Source: Bacteroidales bacterium (lineage in GTDB: Bacteria > Bacteroidota > Bacteroidia > Bacteroidales > UBA7960). From it: a stretch of DNA of 7,929 nucleotides. Both the position numbers and the translations under genes were made by a program. Of the stretch, positions 1 to 5,992 are shown piece after piece. The stretch's first letter is position 1, and each line of letters opens with the position of its first letter. The notes under the pieces are model-generated. The model did not search any database and had not been told where the DNA came from. It worked only from the letters and a program-made list of their open reading frames with translations. Where the stretch lies: positions 1 through 7,929 of the forward strand of contig DMJL01000127.1 in the NCBI GenBank assembly GCA_003451785.1. The letters are read 5' to 3'.

Positions 1-608
1 CACATGGGATCTACAAATGTTGATGATTTATCCCAACCCGAAAGCAAAATAAGACCTGCAGCTAATACTTCATTGAGTGGTGCTTCGCCACCAAGTCGCC
101 TATAACCCCTTTTAAAAAGTGGCTCACCGCTGCTATCCAACGAAATGATACATTTATCACCATTAACATAAACATTGATCCTAATATCTGCCGAGTCCTT
201 GTTCACTGTGGGTCGCACACCAAACATTTCTCGGTAACGATCGGCCAGCGCATCCTTGGTCAATTGTGAAAGATACAATGAGTGCGTAAATAGCTCACAG
301 CGAGTAACTACACTACTTATTACAATGGTTTTCTCAACCGAAAAATACGATTCCCACTGAATTTCAGAAACCTGACGATAAAAATCCTCCTTGGTTTCAA
401 AAGTAAAAGATGCTACTTCTCGCAATACGCTAATAGCAGTACGGCAAAACATATTTGCCCTATACATATCCTGCTGCGATCCTGTAAACTGAACTCCTCT
501 TCGGAGTATTTCCGGCTCCTGTATGCCCAATTGCTGCAATTCTGAGGCAAGAACATTTTCGAGACCCGCAAGGGTTTTAATAACAATGCTGTAGGTTGGG
601 GTTTTCAC
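1..608 (-). CDS. rlmL: RlmL/YpsC-type 23S rRNA (guanine-N2)-methyltransferase, C-terminal part beyond the left edge
   Basis: About 202 residues are visible, read from GTG at 608-606 to the window edge without a stop. The start (MKTPTYSIVIKTLAGLENVL) matches the opening of the COG0116 family. Residues about 45-155 correspond to a THUMP RNA-binding domain. The stretch at 155-202 is diagnostic: SLDSSGEPLFKRGYR, then APLNEVLAAGLILLSGW and FVDPM, which leads into the SAM-binding DPxCGSGT loop just past the edge. Family members make N2-methylguanine in 23S rRNA (E. coli RlmL, B. subtilis YpsC). The S-adenosylmethionine site and the catalytic NPPY-type motif are not visible. The GTG lies in a GTGA overlap with the hutI stop, which argues for translational coupling; I see no in-frame ATG nearby upstream. 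The family is secure; the exact target nucleotide is inferred from homologues. Confidence 0.9.
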   Translation of the reverse strand, partial: MKTPTYSIVIKTLAGLENVLASELQQLGIQEPEILRRGVQFTGSQQDMYRANMFCRTAISVLREVASFTFETKEDFYRQVSEIQWESYFSVEKTIVISSVVTRCELFTHSLYLSQLTKDALADRYREMFGVRPTVNKDSADIRINVYVNGDKCIISLDSSGEPLFKRGYRRLGGEAPLNEVLAAGLILLSGWDKSSTFVDPM

Positions 609-1849
609 TGTACGATGCCATTTATAATTATCTTCTCTACTTTGTTGCTACCGAAGGCATAAGGTAGAAAAGCGTAGGATGATATGGGTTTTGTTAAAAT
701 TAAGTTTGCTTTTTTTCCAATGGTAATGGAACCCAATTGTTCTTCCAAGCCCATTGCATAAGCACCATTGATGGTTACAGCATTAATCACTTCTTGGGGC
801 AACATTCTAAGTACGATAGAACCCAAAGACATGATAAGTTGCATATTGCCGGAAGGCGACGACCCGGGATTGTAATCACTAGCAAGTGCAATGGGCAGCC
901 CTGCCTCAATCATCTTACGGGCAGGCGGATACTCAAGCCCCAAAAAAAGTGCAGCACCAGGCAATAGGGTGGGCATGGTTTCGCTATTGAGCAGTGCCTG
1001 TATTTCTTCATCTCCCGTACACTCTAAATGATCTACCGATAGAGCACTGTACTTAACTCCTACTTGTATCCCGCCGGAAAAGTCTAATTCATTGGCATGA
1101 ATTTTGGGCTTCAAGCCAAACTTTATTCCGGCCATAAGTATCCTCTCTGTATCTATTGGAGTAAAAAAACCTCGATCGCAAAACACATCAATATAATCGG
1201 CCAAACCTTCGCCTGCCACCATAGGTATCATCTCGTTGATTACCAGATTTACATACTCCTCTTGATTGCCTTTGTATTCGGCAGGCACAGCATGTGCGCC
1301 AAGAAAAGTAGCTTTTATGTTTAGTGGACTTTTTTCTTTTAATTGGCGAATAACTCTAAGTATTTTCAATTCACTATCGGTAGTCAGCCCGTATCCACTC
1401 TTTATTTCTACTGCGCCTGTTCCAAGATGCATTATTTCTTCAAGCCTTTGCCATGCAGCATCAAACAGTTCAGTCTCAGTGGCCTGATTAAGCCTTTTTG
1501 CAGAATTCAGGATTCCTCCGCCTCGCTTTGCAATTTCTTCATAACTCAACCCTTTGATTTTGTCAACATACTCCTTTTCTCTACTTCCTGCATATACTAA
1601 GTGCGTGTGCGAATCACAAAAAGCAGGTAGAACCATTCTGCCTGTGGCATCTATCAGAGTTTGTGCTTTTTTTGAATAGTGCTCCAAATCTCCTAAATCA
1701 GTACCAAAATCTTTGATGATACCATCTTCCATATAGAGCCACGCATCGGCCAATACAGGCAATTCCTGCATTTGTGTGCCCGCTACCTTTGTAGGAGCTA
1801 TTGGGCGCACTTGTAACAACTCTTTTATATTGGTAATGAGCATTCGCAT
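605..1849 (-). CDS. hutI: Imidazolonepropionase HutI
   Basis: A 414-residue amidohydrolase that opens the ring of 4-imidazolone-5-propanoate to give N-formimidoyl-L-glutamate (EC 3.5.2.7), the third step of histidine degradation, in the cytoplasm. The length is normal for the family. Expected metal ligands are present: His81 and His83 in DSHTHLVYAG, His251 in KIHANELD, and Asp324 in ALASDYNPGS. Other family signatures are EIKSGYGL (148-154), AHAVPAE (185-191) and SVDHLECT (271-278). Two in-frame ATGs (codons 1 and 3) could start the protein; the first gives the better match to family N-termini. No Shine-Dalgarno sequence is visible, as is usual in Bacteroidota. The stop overlaps the GTG start of the downstream rRNA methyltransferase by 4 nt. 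The usual partners hutH, hutU and hutG or a formimidoyltransferase are not in this window. Confidence 0.97.
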   Translation of the reverse strand: MRMLITNIKELLQVRPIAPTKVAGTQMQELPVLADAWLYMEDGIIKDFGTDLGDLEHYSKKAQTLIDATGRMVLPAFCDSHTHLVYAGSREKEYVDKIKGLSYEEIAKRGGGILNSAKRLNQATETELFDAAWQRLEEIMHLGTGAVEIKSGYGLTTDSELKILRVIRQLKEKSPLNIKATFLGAHAVPAEYKGNQEEYVNLVINEMIPMVAGEGLADYIDVFCDRGFFTPIDTERILMAGIKFGLKPKIHANELDFSGGIQVGVKYSALSVDHLECTGDEEIQALLNSETMPTLLPGAALFLGLEYPPARKMIEAGLPIALASDYNPGSSPSGNMQLIMSLGSIVLRMLPQEVINAVTINGAYAMGLEEQLGSITIGKKANLILTKPISSYAFLPYAFGSNKVEKIIINGIVQ

Positions 1850-1888
1850 AAGGAAATGGAATTTAAAATTCGATTATTGAAAGGCTTG

Positions 1889-1896
1889 CAAAGTTA
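1889..1896 (-). promoter_or_regulatory. Possible -7 element for hutI
   Basis: On the minus strand this reads TAACTTTG, a match to the Bacteroidota -7 consensus TAnnTTTG. It lies 39 nt before the hutI ATG, leaving room for a leader of about 30 nt. No good TTTG -33 element is found at 17-23 nt further upstream, so the call is tentative. Confidence 0.35.
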
Positions 1897-2000
1897 GGCA
1901 AATATTGCGAAGTTATTGGTTACTCAGATTTACAAAGGTTTTAGACTGCAGTTACTCTTGCAGCGAACTTATGGGTTAGTCGAAAATTATCCCACTACCC

Positions 2001-2033
2001 TAAAAAGAAAAAACCGGGACAATGTGCCCCGGT
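2001..2033 (-). terminator. Intrinsic terminator of the 287-residue lipoprotein gene
   Basis: The inverted repeat at 2013-2033 (ACCGGG arm with CCCGGT, extended by two pairs across one A-C mismatch, 3-nt loop) forms a GC-rich stem. On the minus strand it is followed directly by a run of six T, a C and five more T (about 2012-2001). It starts 24 nt after the stop at 2058 and lies upstream of hutI, so it separates the lipoprotein transcript from the hutI unit. Confidence 0.85.
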
Positions 2034-2057
2034 CAATTTATTCATCCTCTGAGGAAA

Positions 2058-2921
2058 TTATGGTCTGCGGCGTGGAGGAGTGCGCGGAAGGGTAATTTCG
2101 CGAGTCTCGCCATTGGCTGTTACAGTTGCTAAATCGTCGCAAGTGCCTGTGCCATAATCAAGAATTACATTTCTGTCTCCATTGGTCATTAGCACTATAC
2201 CTTCTACAATCCACAAACATGCCATTCTCCTGATAAGGGGCTTGGTTATCTGTACAGAATAAGGCCTTTCTGCGCGGTTTACTCCAGAAACAGTACCTGT
2301 AATACGATACTCATCATCCCAAATAAATCTGGGTGTGTTCATGCCTGCAATCCATTCGCGGTTGCGTGTTACAGTCCGGGTGATTGTAGTTCCATCGAGG
2401 AAAGTAATTTTGCCACCGGTAAGCGAAACGCTAAGGTTGAGACCATCCACATTGGTGATTACCTTAGTTCCTTCAATTTTGTTTCCACCTATGCTAAAGT
2501 TCTCGTAGGTCATTGTGCGAGTAGTGCCAATCCTATGCATTGGACCTGTATGAACAATGCGGATAGTGCCGTTTTTTTCTCTTTGCTCACCAACTTTCCA
2601 ATTTGTAAATACAATGGTTACAGTTCTTGGAAATCCGGTTTGGGGAGTAACTGTTACAACCCTTGTGCCGCTAGTAACTGGTGGCGTAATTGCAGGGGGT
2701 GTGGTGTTATCCACAGCAATATTGCCGGGTTCGTCGCCGAATAAAGCAGTAAAATCGCCAAGATTGTCGGCCTCGCTAATTGTTTGAGCAAATAATGCTT
2801 CTGCTACCGCCTCATCTTCTGCATTTTTAACGCTAGTTTCTGCAGCATCCTCGTTCTGACACGACCAAAGACCAAAAACCAATGCAATTCCTAATAGATA
2901 GGAGAAATGTTTTCTTTTCAT
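2058..2921 (-). CDS. Putative surface-exposed lipoprotein of a Bacteroidota-specific family, function unknown
   Basis: A 287-residue protein. Residues 1-20 form a type II signal peptide with a KRK start and a hydrophobic core; the lipobox is LWSC with the lipidated Cys at 21. Positions +1 to +4 after the Cys are Q-N-E-D, similar to the acidic lipoprotein export signal that sends lipoproteins to the cell surface in this phylum. Residues 24-60 are acidic and probably helical, and 70-85 is a Thr/Pro linker. From about 87 the chain alternates beta-strand patterns: a segment around TVTIVFTNWKVGEQREKNG, then MTYENFSIGGNKIEGTKVITN, a WIAG...TP...DDEYRITGTVSG block, and a closing LDYGTGTCDDLATVTANG. 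I recall similar blocks in unnamed Bacteroidota lipoproteins but know no function. Cys235 and Cys261 could form a disulfide. The C-terminus is an odd basic tail, RTPPRRRP. It is monocistronic: own terminator downstream and a possible promoter upstream. Confidence 0.88.
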   Translation of the reverse strand: MKRKHFSYLLGIALVFGLWSCQNEDAAETSVKNAEDEAVAEALFAQTISEADNLGDFTALFGDEPGNIAVDNTTPPAITPPVTSGTRVVTVTPQTGFPRTVTIVFTNWKVGEQREKNGTIRIVHTGPMHRIGTTRTMTYENFSIGGNKIEGTKVITNVDGLNLSVSLTGGKITFLDGTTITRTVTRNREWIAGMNTPRFIWDDEYRITGTVSGVNRAERPYSVQITKPLIRRMACLWIVEGIVLMTNGDRNVILDYGTGTCDDLATVTANGETREITLPRTPPRRRP

Positions 2922-2956
2922 AAATCAATATTTTTAAATGAGATTTAATGTTCGTT

Positions 2957-2964
2957 CAAAAGTA
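2957..2964 (-). promoter_or_regulatory. Possible -7 element for the 287-residue lipoprotein gene
   Basis: On the minus strand this reads TACTTTTG, matching TAnnTTTG, 35 nt before the ATG at 2921. A clear TTTG -33 element is missing at the expected distance, so only the -7 half supports it. Confidence 0.35.
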
Positions 2965-3015
2965 TTTCATGTAAAATGAAGTTTTAATGAATATGATAAA
3001 CCTTCTGATATTTTT

Positions 3016-3144
3016 TTAATATTTCTCCAGGTTTAAAACTAAAGCCCCAAAAGCAAAAAATATTCCATTTAGCATGCGACTTGCCCCCAACTCTTGTATT
3101 TTGTATCGCGTTGAATGGTCTAAAAGGAGATGTTCTCCCAAATC
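3016..3144 (-). CDS. Doubtful small open frame, possible 42-residue membrane peptide
   Basis: Starting at a TTG (3142-3144), the frame reads LGEHLLLDHSTRYKIQELG, then SRMLNGIFFAFGALVLNLEKY before TAA at 3016-3018. The second half could be one transmembrane helix. Against it: no ATG except an internal one (19 codons from the end), no Shine-Dalgarno sequence, no promoter, and open frames of similar length occur by chance elsewhere in this AT-rich intergenic DNA (for example near 4962-5110 on the same strand). I do not recognise the peptide. It may be nothing, or a remnant. Confidence 0.2.
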   Translation of the reverse strand, partial: DLGEHLLLDHSTRYKIQELGASRMLNGIFFAFGALVLNLEKY

Positions 3145-3216
3145 TTTTAATTAAACACTATGCATAGCCCTAATTTCAATATTATTCAGCAATACCTTGG
3201 TTGGCTATGAAATCCC

Positions 3217-3250
3217 AATAGGGATAGAGAAATTTTTGCCATTCCCTATT
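3217..3250 (-). terminator. Weak hairpin after the SPOR lipoprotein gene
   Basis: AATAGGGA (3217-3224) and TCCCTATT (3243-3250) form a perfect 8-bp stem with an 18-nt loop, beginning at the base after the stop codon of the SPOR gene. On the minus strand only a few T residues follow, so it may be a weak terminator or a 3'-end stabilising stem. Confidence 0.35.
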
Positions 3251-3700
3251 TTAGTGTGTCCTAATTAATAACCAAGCATCTGTGTACTCCGGATAATTCA
3301 TTCTAATCCTATTTACTCTAATTCGAGCAGTGTTTTCTTCACGAAACGAGTCAATGCTTACACGGTGCATCCCTGCCTCCGACCTTAAAATTACAGGATC
3401 AAATCCCTTCATTTGCAGGGTTTCCACAAAGCGATTAGCATTCTCCAGAACACTAAAACTGCCGAGAATTACAAAAAATTGATTGGCATCATGGGTTGCA
3501 ATATCCGCTGGTTCAACAAAAGTAAATCTCTCGGCTCGAGTAGGAACTGGCTCCATATCCGATACCCTTGCTTCTTGTGGCTGCCTTTCTGTTGCAGCAG
3601 GTGTGGCTTCATGTCTTTCGGGCATATAAATTCTCCTAGCGCGACAACCAACTGCAGTCAATAGCAGCATGGTAATGACTGCAAAAATTAATACTTTCAT
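3251..3700 (-). CDS. SPOR-domain lipoprotein
   Basis: A 149-residue protein. MKVLIFAVITMLLLTAVGC is a type II signal peptide with the lipidated Cys at 19. It is followed by a Pro/Glu/Ala-rich linker (about 25-60), then a SPOR domain at about 73-147 (NQFFVILGSFSVLENANRF ... HRVSIDSFREENTARIRVNRI ... DAWLLI). SPOR domains bind glycan strands stripped of stem peptides, typically at division septa. The residues after the Cys (RARR) are basic, not the acidic export signal seen in the neighbouring lipoprotein, so it probably faces the periplasm. The frame stays open for 25 more codons upstream, but the ATG at 3700 is chosen because the signal peptide begins there and an AAGGA lies 5 nt before it. 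It seems to be transcribed alone. Role in division or cell-wall upkeep is inferred from the domain. Confidence 0.9.
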   Translation of the reverse strand: MKVLIFAVITMLLLTAVGCRARRIYMPERHEATPAATERQPQEARVSDMEPVPTRAERFTFVEPADIATHDANQFFVILGSFSVLENANRFVETLQMKGFDPVILRSEAGMHRVSIDSFREENTARIRVNRIRMNYPEYTDAWLLIRTH

Positions 3701-3705
3701 GATTT

Positions 3706-3710
3706 TCCTT
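3706..3710 (-). promoter_or_regulatory. Shine-Dalgarno site that fixes the SPOR gene start
   Basis: AAGGA on the minus strand, 5 nt before the ATG at 3700-3698. It is the clearest ribosome binding site in the window, where most genes have none, and it supports the shorter reading with the lipoprotein signal at the N-terminus. Confidence 0.6.
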
Positions 3711-3852
3711 TTTCTAAATATTGTTATTATGAATGATTTAAGTATTCCCCAAATTATAGATTTTTTTATTGGCAATTTGTAACTACCTGTTTTCGAATTA
3801 AATAACGCAAAAATACGGGTTTAAAATGAGTTGGTACCTTATAGGTAAAATT

Positions 3853-3921
3853 ATGAAAAAGCGTTTAATTGCAATCACCATATTTGCTCAGTTTTGCTTG
3901 TCCCAAAATATTTGCTTATGA
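3853..3921 (+). CDS. Doubtful 22-codon open frame resembling a signal peptide
   Basis: ATG at 3853 opens MKKRLIAITIFAQFCLSQNICL and stops at 3919-3921. It has the basic start and hydrophobic core of a secretion signal, and an AGG lies 7 nt before the ATG. Nothing recognisable follows in the same frame. In the +1 frame a Cys-rich stretch (YECAFCHCTILP) runs on to a TAA, so a frameshifted small secreted protein is conceivable. It is equally likely to be chance. Confidence 0.15.
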   Translation: MKKRLIAITIFAQFCLSQNICL

Positions 3922-4265
3922 ATGTGCATTTTGCCATTGTACAATTCTACCCCAGAAAAGCAAAAATAATGATACGCTAAATACAGATTTTTATTGCTAA
4001 TTTATTGTTAATTCTAAATTAGTCAATCATTTTTATATATTAAATTTTTTTATAAACATCAATAAACAAATTACACAACCTCCGAAACATTTCCATTATT
4101 AGCATAGAAGCTTTGGGTGGCTCCTTTGATACAGATAGCTATAGGTTTACAAACACCTTGTTTATAGGCATTATTGACATAAAGAACTTCATTCACGCTA
4201 CTTTAATTAATATGCACCAGATCTTCCTTCGGATAGAGTCAGATAGATGATGCATTTTGCGTATT

Positions 4266-4907
4266 TTAGTCTGTTTCAGTATTTTTCAAACTAAACACCA
4301 AGGCGTGTTCGTTTTGCACAAAGCCCACAACTCCTGTGCTAATAAGATTCACCAAAATATTTTCAGCTTTGTATCTTGGCAGTCCTGTTAGTTCGCAAAC
4401 TTTCGATAGGGTAACCGATGGGTGGCTTTGTAGATAGGAAAGAAGCGTTCTTTCATAATCGCCATACTTAATTAGGGTTCCAAAGTTGCTTGTTTGGCGG
4501 TTCCAAAGTTTTATTTGCAAAGGAGTAGCCAGAATATTCTGATCCTTAACACGCACAAAAGCCATCCAACGATTATCATCGGTTAAACAAAAGGCAGGCT
4601 TTTGCTTTAGTTCAGGTATGTCTATCTCCAAAATTTGCTTTCCGTCAATAACCCACTGACGAAATGCAAAATCAATTTGTGGCTTGCAATACATATTGGC
4701 AGCCGCCTCCAACATGTGGTACTCCTCATGGGTCTTAATGCCCCAAACCACTCCATTGTCCTTAACGCCAATGATTAGCTTGCCCCCTTTGGTATTTGCA
4801 AAAGCAACCAGCGTACGGGCAATTTTCTTGCTATCGTTTACCTGAAATTTAAAATCGAGCTGTTGATGTTCGCCTTGAGAAATTAGGTTTTGAATGTAGC
4901 GCGACAT
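4266..4907 (-). CDS. AlbA_2 (Schlafen-like) domain protein with C-terminal winged helix
   Basis: A 213-residue cytoplasmic protein. Residues about 8-125 match the AlbA_2 domain (PF04326, the Schlafen-like 'putative DNA-binding' fold): EHQQLDFKFQ (13-22), then VAFANTKGGKLIIGVKDNG (34-52) with the FANTxGG and IGVxDNG signatures. The stretch at 104-122 (PAFC...RWMAFVRVKD) corresponds to the later 'xxYxR' strand. Residues about 150-205 look like a winged helix (YERTLLSYLQSHPSVTLSKVCELTGLPRYKAENILVNLISTGVV). This suggests a nucleic-acid-binding regulator; the bound target is unknown. It lacks the larger C-terminal ATPase-like region of many 'ATP-binding' AlbA_2 proteins, and is close to a compact form common in Bacteroidota. 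No Shine-Dalgarno sequence. It stands alone, with 277 bp to thpR upstream. No toxin, phage or defence partner is adjacent. Confidence 0.87.
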   Translation of the reverse strand: MSRYIQNLISQGEHQQLDFKFQVNDSKKIARTLVAFANTKGGKLIIGVKDNGVVWGIKTHEEYHMLEAAANMYCKPQIDFAFRQWVIDGKQILEIDIPELKQKPAFCLTDDNRWMAFVRVKDQNILATPLQIKLWNRQTSNFGTLIKYGDYERTLLSYLQSHPSVTLSKVCELTGLPRYKAENILVNLISTGVVGFVQNEHALVFSLKNTETD

Positions 4908-5184
4908 GGTAAGGTTGCTTAATTGCTTATCTCACATTGCATTGGTTTCATCCGCAAGGCATTATGCATTTTTATGATAAACAGAGTATGATGTTGCCAA
5001 AAATTGCTCTGGTATGACAAATAGGCTACCGTTAATCAAAATTACGGGGAATTTGGGTAAAGTGGTACCGTAAATTTGGAAACAATAGTACAATAATAGG
5101 TACCAATTTGATTAATAAAAAGTTAACCATGTGGGCTATTTTGCAATAGATTGCCACGCACTTTGAAACAAAAGCTAAGGCTAA

Positions 5185-5754
5185 TTAATACTCTGCATTC
5201 AAGTTGAAGGTTTCAACTGCTTCATAAACAACATCTTTTGGTGTATTTTTGCTCTCCATGAGTTGTATTTGACTCACCCAAACCTGCCCAAAATATCTAT
5301 CCCGATGGAGTGCTAAGATATCGTAAAATTCTCTGTGGCACAATGGAGCGCGAAATCTTCCTATGGTAATATGTGGAGCAAAAGCACGCGATTCCAAAGG
5401 AAAACCTGCTTGTTGTAATTGCTGTGATATTTGCAAATATAATGTCTGTAAGTTAGGGTTTGTTTCAATACCCATCCAAAGCACTCCCGTAGCATTGCTT
5501 TGTGAAAAGGAACCTAACCCTTTGAATTGCAACGAAAATGGATTTAGTGATACTGTTGCTTTTCTAAGTTGATAGTTTATCTGGGTGATCTTAGACTCCT
5601 GGACTTTACCCAGAAATCGTAGCGTAAGGTGCAGATTATGCATTGGTACCCAATTAAGACCATCTAATTTCTCTAATCCAAGAAGTTGCTCCTTAGCTTT
5701 TACAAGTGCTTCATTTTGAGCAAGATTTATGGCACAAAACAAACGGTGGGTCAT
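5185..5754 (-). CDS. thpR: RNA 2',3'-cyclic phosphodiesterase (ThpR/LigT)
   Basis: A 189-residue member of the 2H phosphoesterase superfamily (EC 3.1.4.58 activity). It opens 2',3'-cyclic phosphate ends of RNA to 2'-phosphates and in vitro can join half-tRNAs by a 2'-5' bond. Both catalytic HxTx motifs are present and correctly spaced: His42-Leu-Thr44 in HNLHLTLRFLG and His128-Ile-Thr130 in APHITIGRF. The N-terminus RLFCAINL and the segment FKGLGSF also fit the family, and the length is normal. The gene lies upstream of the AlbA_2 gene with its own spacing, and its 5' end is 124 bp from the divergently transcribed tRNA-Ala gene. It is cytoplasmic, with no signal peptide. The true physiological substrate is not settled for the family. 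Confidence 0.95.
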   Translation of the reverse strand: MTHRLFCAINLAQNEALVKAKEQLLGLEKLDGLNWVPMHNLHLTLRFLGKVQESKITQINYQLRKATVSLNPFSLQFKGLGSFSQSNATGVLWMGIETNPNLQTLYLQISQQLQQAGFPLESRAFAPHITIGRFRAPLCHREFYDILALHRDRYFGQVWVSQIQLMESKNTPKDVVYEAVETFNLNAEY

Positions 5755-5802
5755 AAGAATTAATAATAGCAGAAAAATTTTTTATTTGATTGCCTCTATG
5801 CA

Positions 5803-5821
5803 CCATTTATCTCCTAAATGG
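5803..5821. repeat. Perfect 7-bp inverted repeat between thpR and tRNA-Ala
   Basis: CCATTTA (5803-5809) and TAAATGG (5815-5821) are separated by 5 nt. It lies 49 bp before the thpR start and 15 bp before the -33 box of the tRNA promoter. No T-tract follows on either strand, so it is not a standard terminator. It could be a binding site for a dimeric regulator or a leader stem; chance is possible. Confidence 0.35.
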
Positions 5822-5835
5822 CTTTAAGAAAAATT

Positions 5836-5865
5836 TTTGAGAATTATGAAAAACCATTAATTTTG
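5836..5865 (+). promoter_or_regulatory. Bacteroidota-type promoter of tRNA-Ala
   Basis: TTTG at 5836-5839 and TAATTTTG at 5858-5865 are separated by 18 nt. This is an exact match to the phylum's housekeeping promoter (TTTG, 17-23 nt, TAnnTTTG). The expected start point is near 5871-5873, a few bases before the mature tRNA 5' end at 5878. Confidence 0.85.
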
Positions 5866-5877
5866 CGTCTCTATTTA

Positions 5878-5951
5878 GGGGAATTAGCTCAGTTGGCTAG
5901 AGCGTTTGGCTGGCAGCCAAGAGGTCATCGGTTCGAGCCCGATATTCTCCA
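5878..5951 (+). tRNA. tRNA-Ala (anticodon GGC)
   Basis: A 74-nt cloverleaf. Acceptor GGGGAAT (5878-5884) pairs with ATTCTCC (5944-5950), including the G3-U70 wobble pair that marks alanine tRNAs. The D arm is GCTC/GAGC. The anticodon stem is TTTGG/CCAAG with loop CTGGCAG and anticodon GGC at 5912-5914, reading GCC and GCU. The T arm is ATCGG, TTCGAGC, CCGAT. The discriminator is A at 5951; the next bases are CAT, so the 3' CCA is not encoded and must be added. It is a single gene with its own promoter and terminator, not part of an rRNA operon here. Confidence 0.97.
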
Positions 5952-5954
5952 CAT

Positions 5955-5992
5955 CAAAGCCTGATAAGCAATTTATCAGGCTTTGTTTTTTT
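5955..5992 (+). terminator. Strong intrinsic terminator of tRNA-Ala, overlapping the 3' end of lutB
   Basis: CAAAGCCTGATAA (5955-5967) and TTATCAGGCTTTG (5973-5985) form a perfect 13-bp stem with a 5-nt loop, followed by seven T (5986-5992) on the plus strand. The stem begins 4 nt after the tRNA. The right arm and T-tract also encode the last lutB codons and stop on the other strand. No T-tract follows on the minus strand, so it is built for the tRNA. Confidence 0.93.

Larger units (their letters stand above)
2922..3250. other. 329-bp intergenic region between the two lipoprotein genes
   Basis: This AT-rich stretch holds the possible lipoprotein promoter at 2957-2964 and a hairpin next to the SPOR gene stop (3217-3250). 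It also holds one short minus-strand open frame (3016-3144, TTG start) that would encode 42 residues with a membrane-like C-terminal half. I see no RNA gene and no repeat shared with other parts of the window. Confidence 0.6.
3701..4265. other. 565-bp intergenic region without a confident gene
   Basis: Very AT-rich in its middle (about 3960-4070). It holds the SPOR gene leader, a TATTTTTG (-7-like, minus strand, 3808-3815), a 22-codon plus-strand open frame resembling a bare signal peptide (3853-3921), and a 7-bp AT hairpin (CTAATTT at 3997-4003, AAATTAG at 4016-4022). Around 4074-4196 both strands stay open in the same codon phase: a 41-residue minus frame from GTG and a longer plus frame without a good start. 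I recognise neither. No tRNA, rRNA, repeat array or insertion-sequence end is visible. Confidence 0.6.

Noticed and set aside
737..1600. Several plus-strand open frames opposite hutI, and others opposite the lipoprotein, SPOR, thpR, lutB and rpiB genes
   Set aside because: They lie entirely inside well-supported genes on the other strand, show no family features, and have no upstream signals.
3701..3775. Upstream in-frame extension of the SPOR lipoprotein to an ATG at 3775
   Set aside because: It would bury the lipoprotein signal peptide 25 residues inside the protein, and the ATG at 3700 has an AAGGA at 5 nt.
4056..4253. Open frames on both strands (41 codons minus from GTG, about 65 codons plus without a good start)
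   Set aside because: No recognisable family, no ribosome binding site, and such lengths arise by chance in AT-poor-in-stops phases here; overlapping open phases on both strands suggest no real gene.
5063..5105. TGGTACC and GGTACCA forming an inverted repeat, with further GGTACC copies near 3832 and 5645
   Set aside because: GGTACC is its own complement, so any two copies look like inverted and direct repeats; arms are 7 bp with a 29-nt loop and the other copies have no shared flanks.
4962..5110. Minus-strand open stretch of nearly 50 codons upstream of the AlbA_2 gene
   Set aside because: No start codon of quality, random-looking composition, no family resemblance; useful mainly as a measure of how long chance frames get in this DNA.
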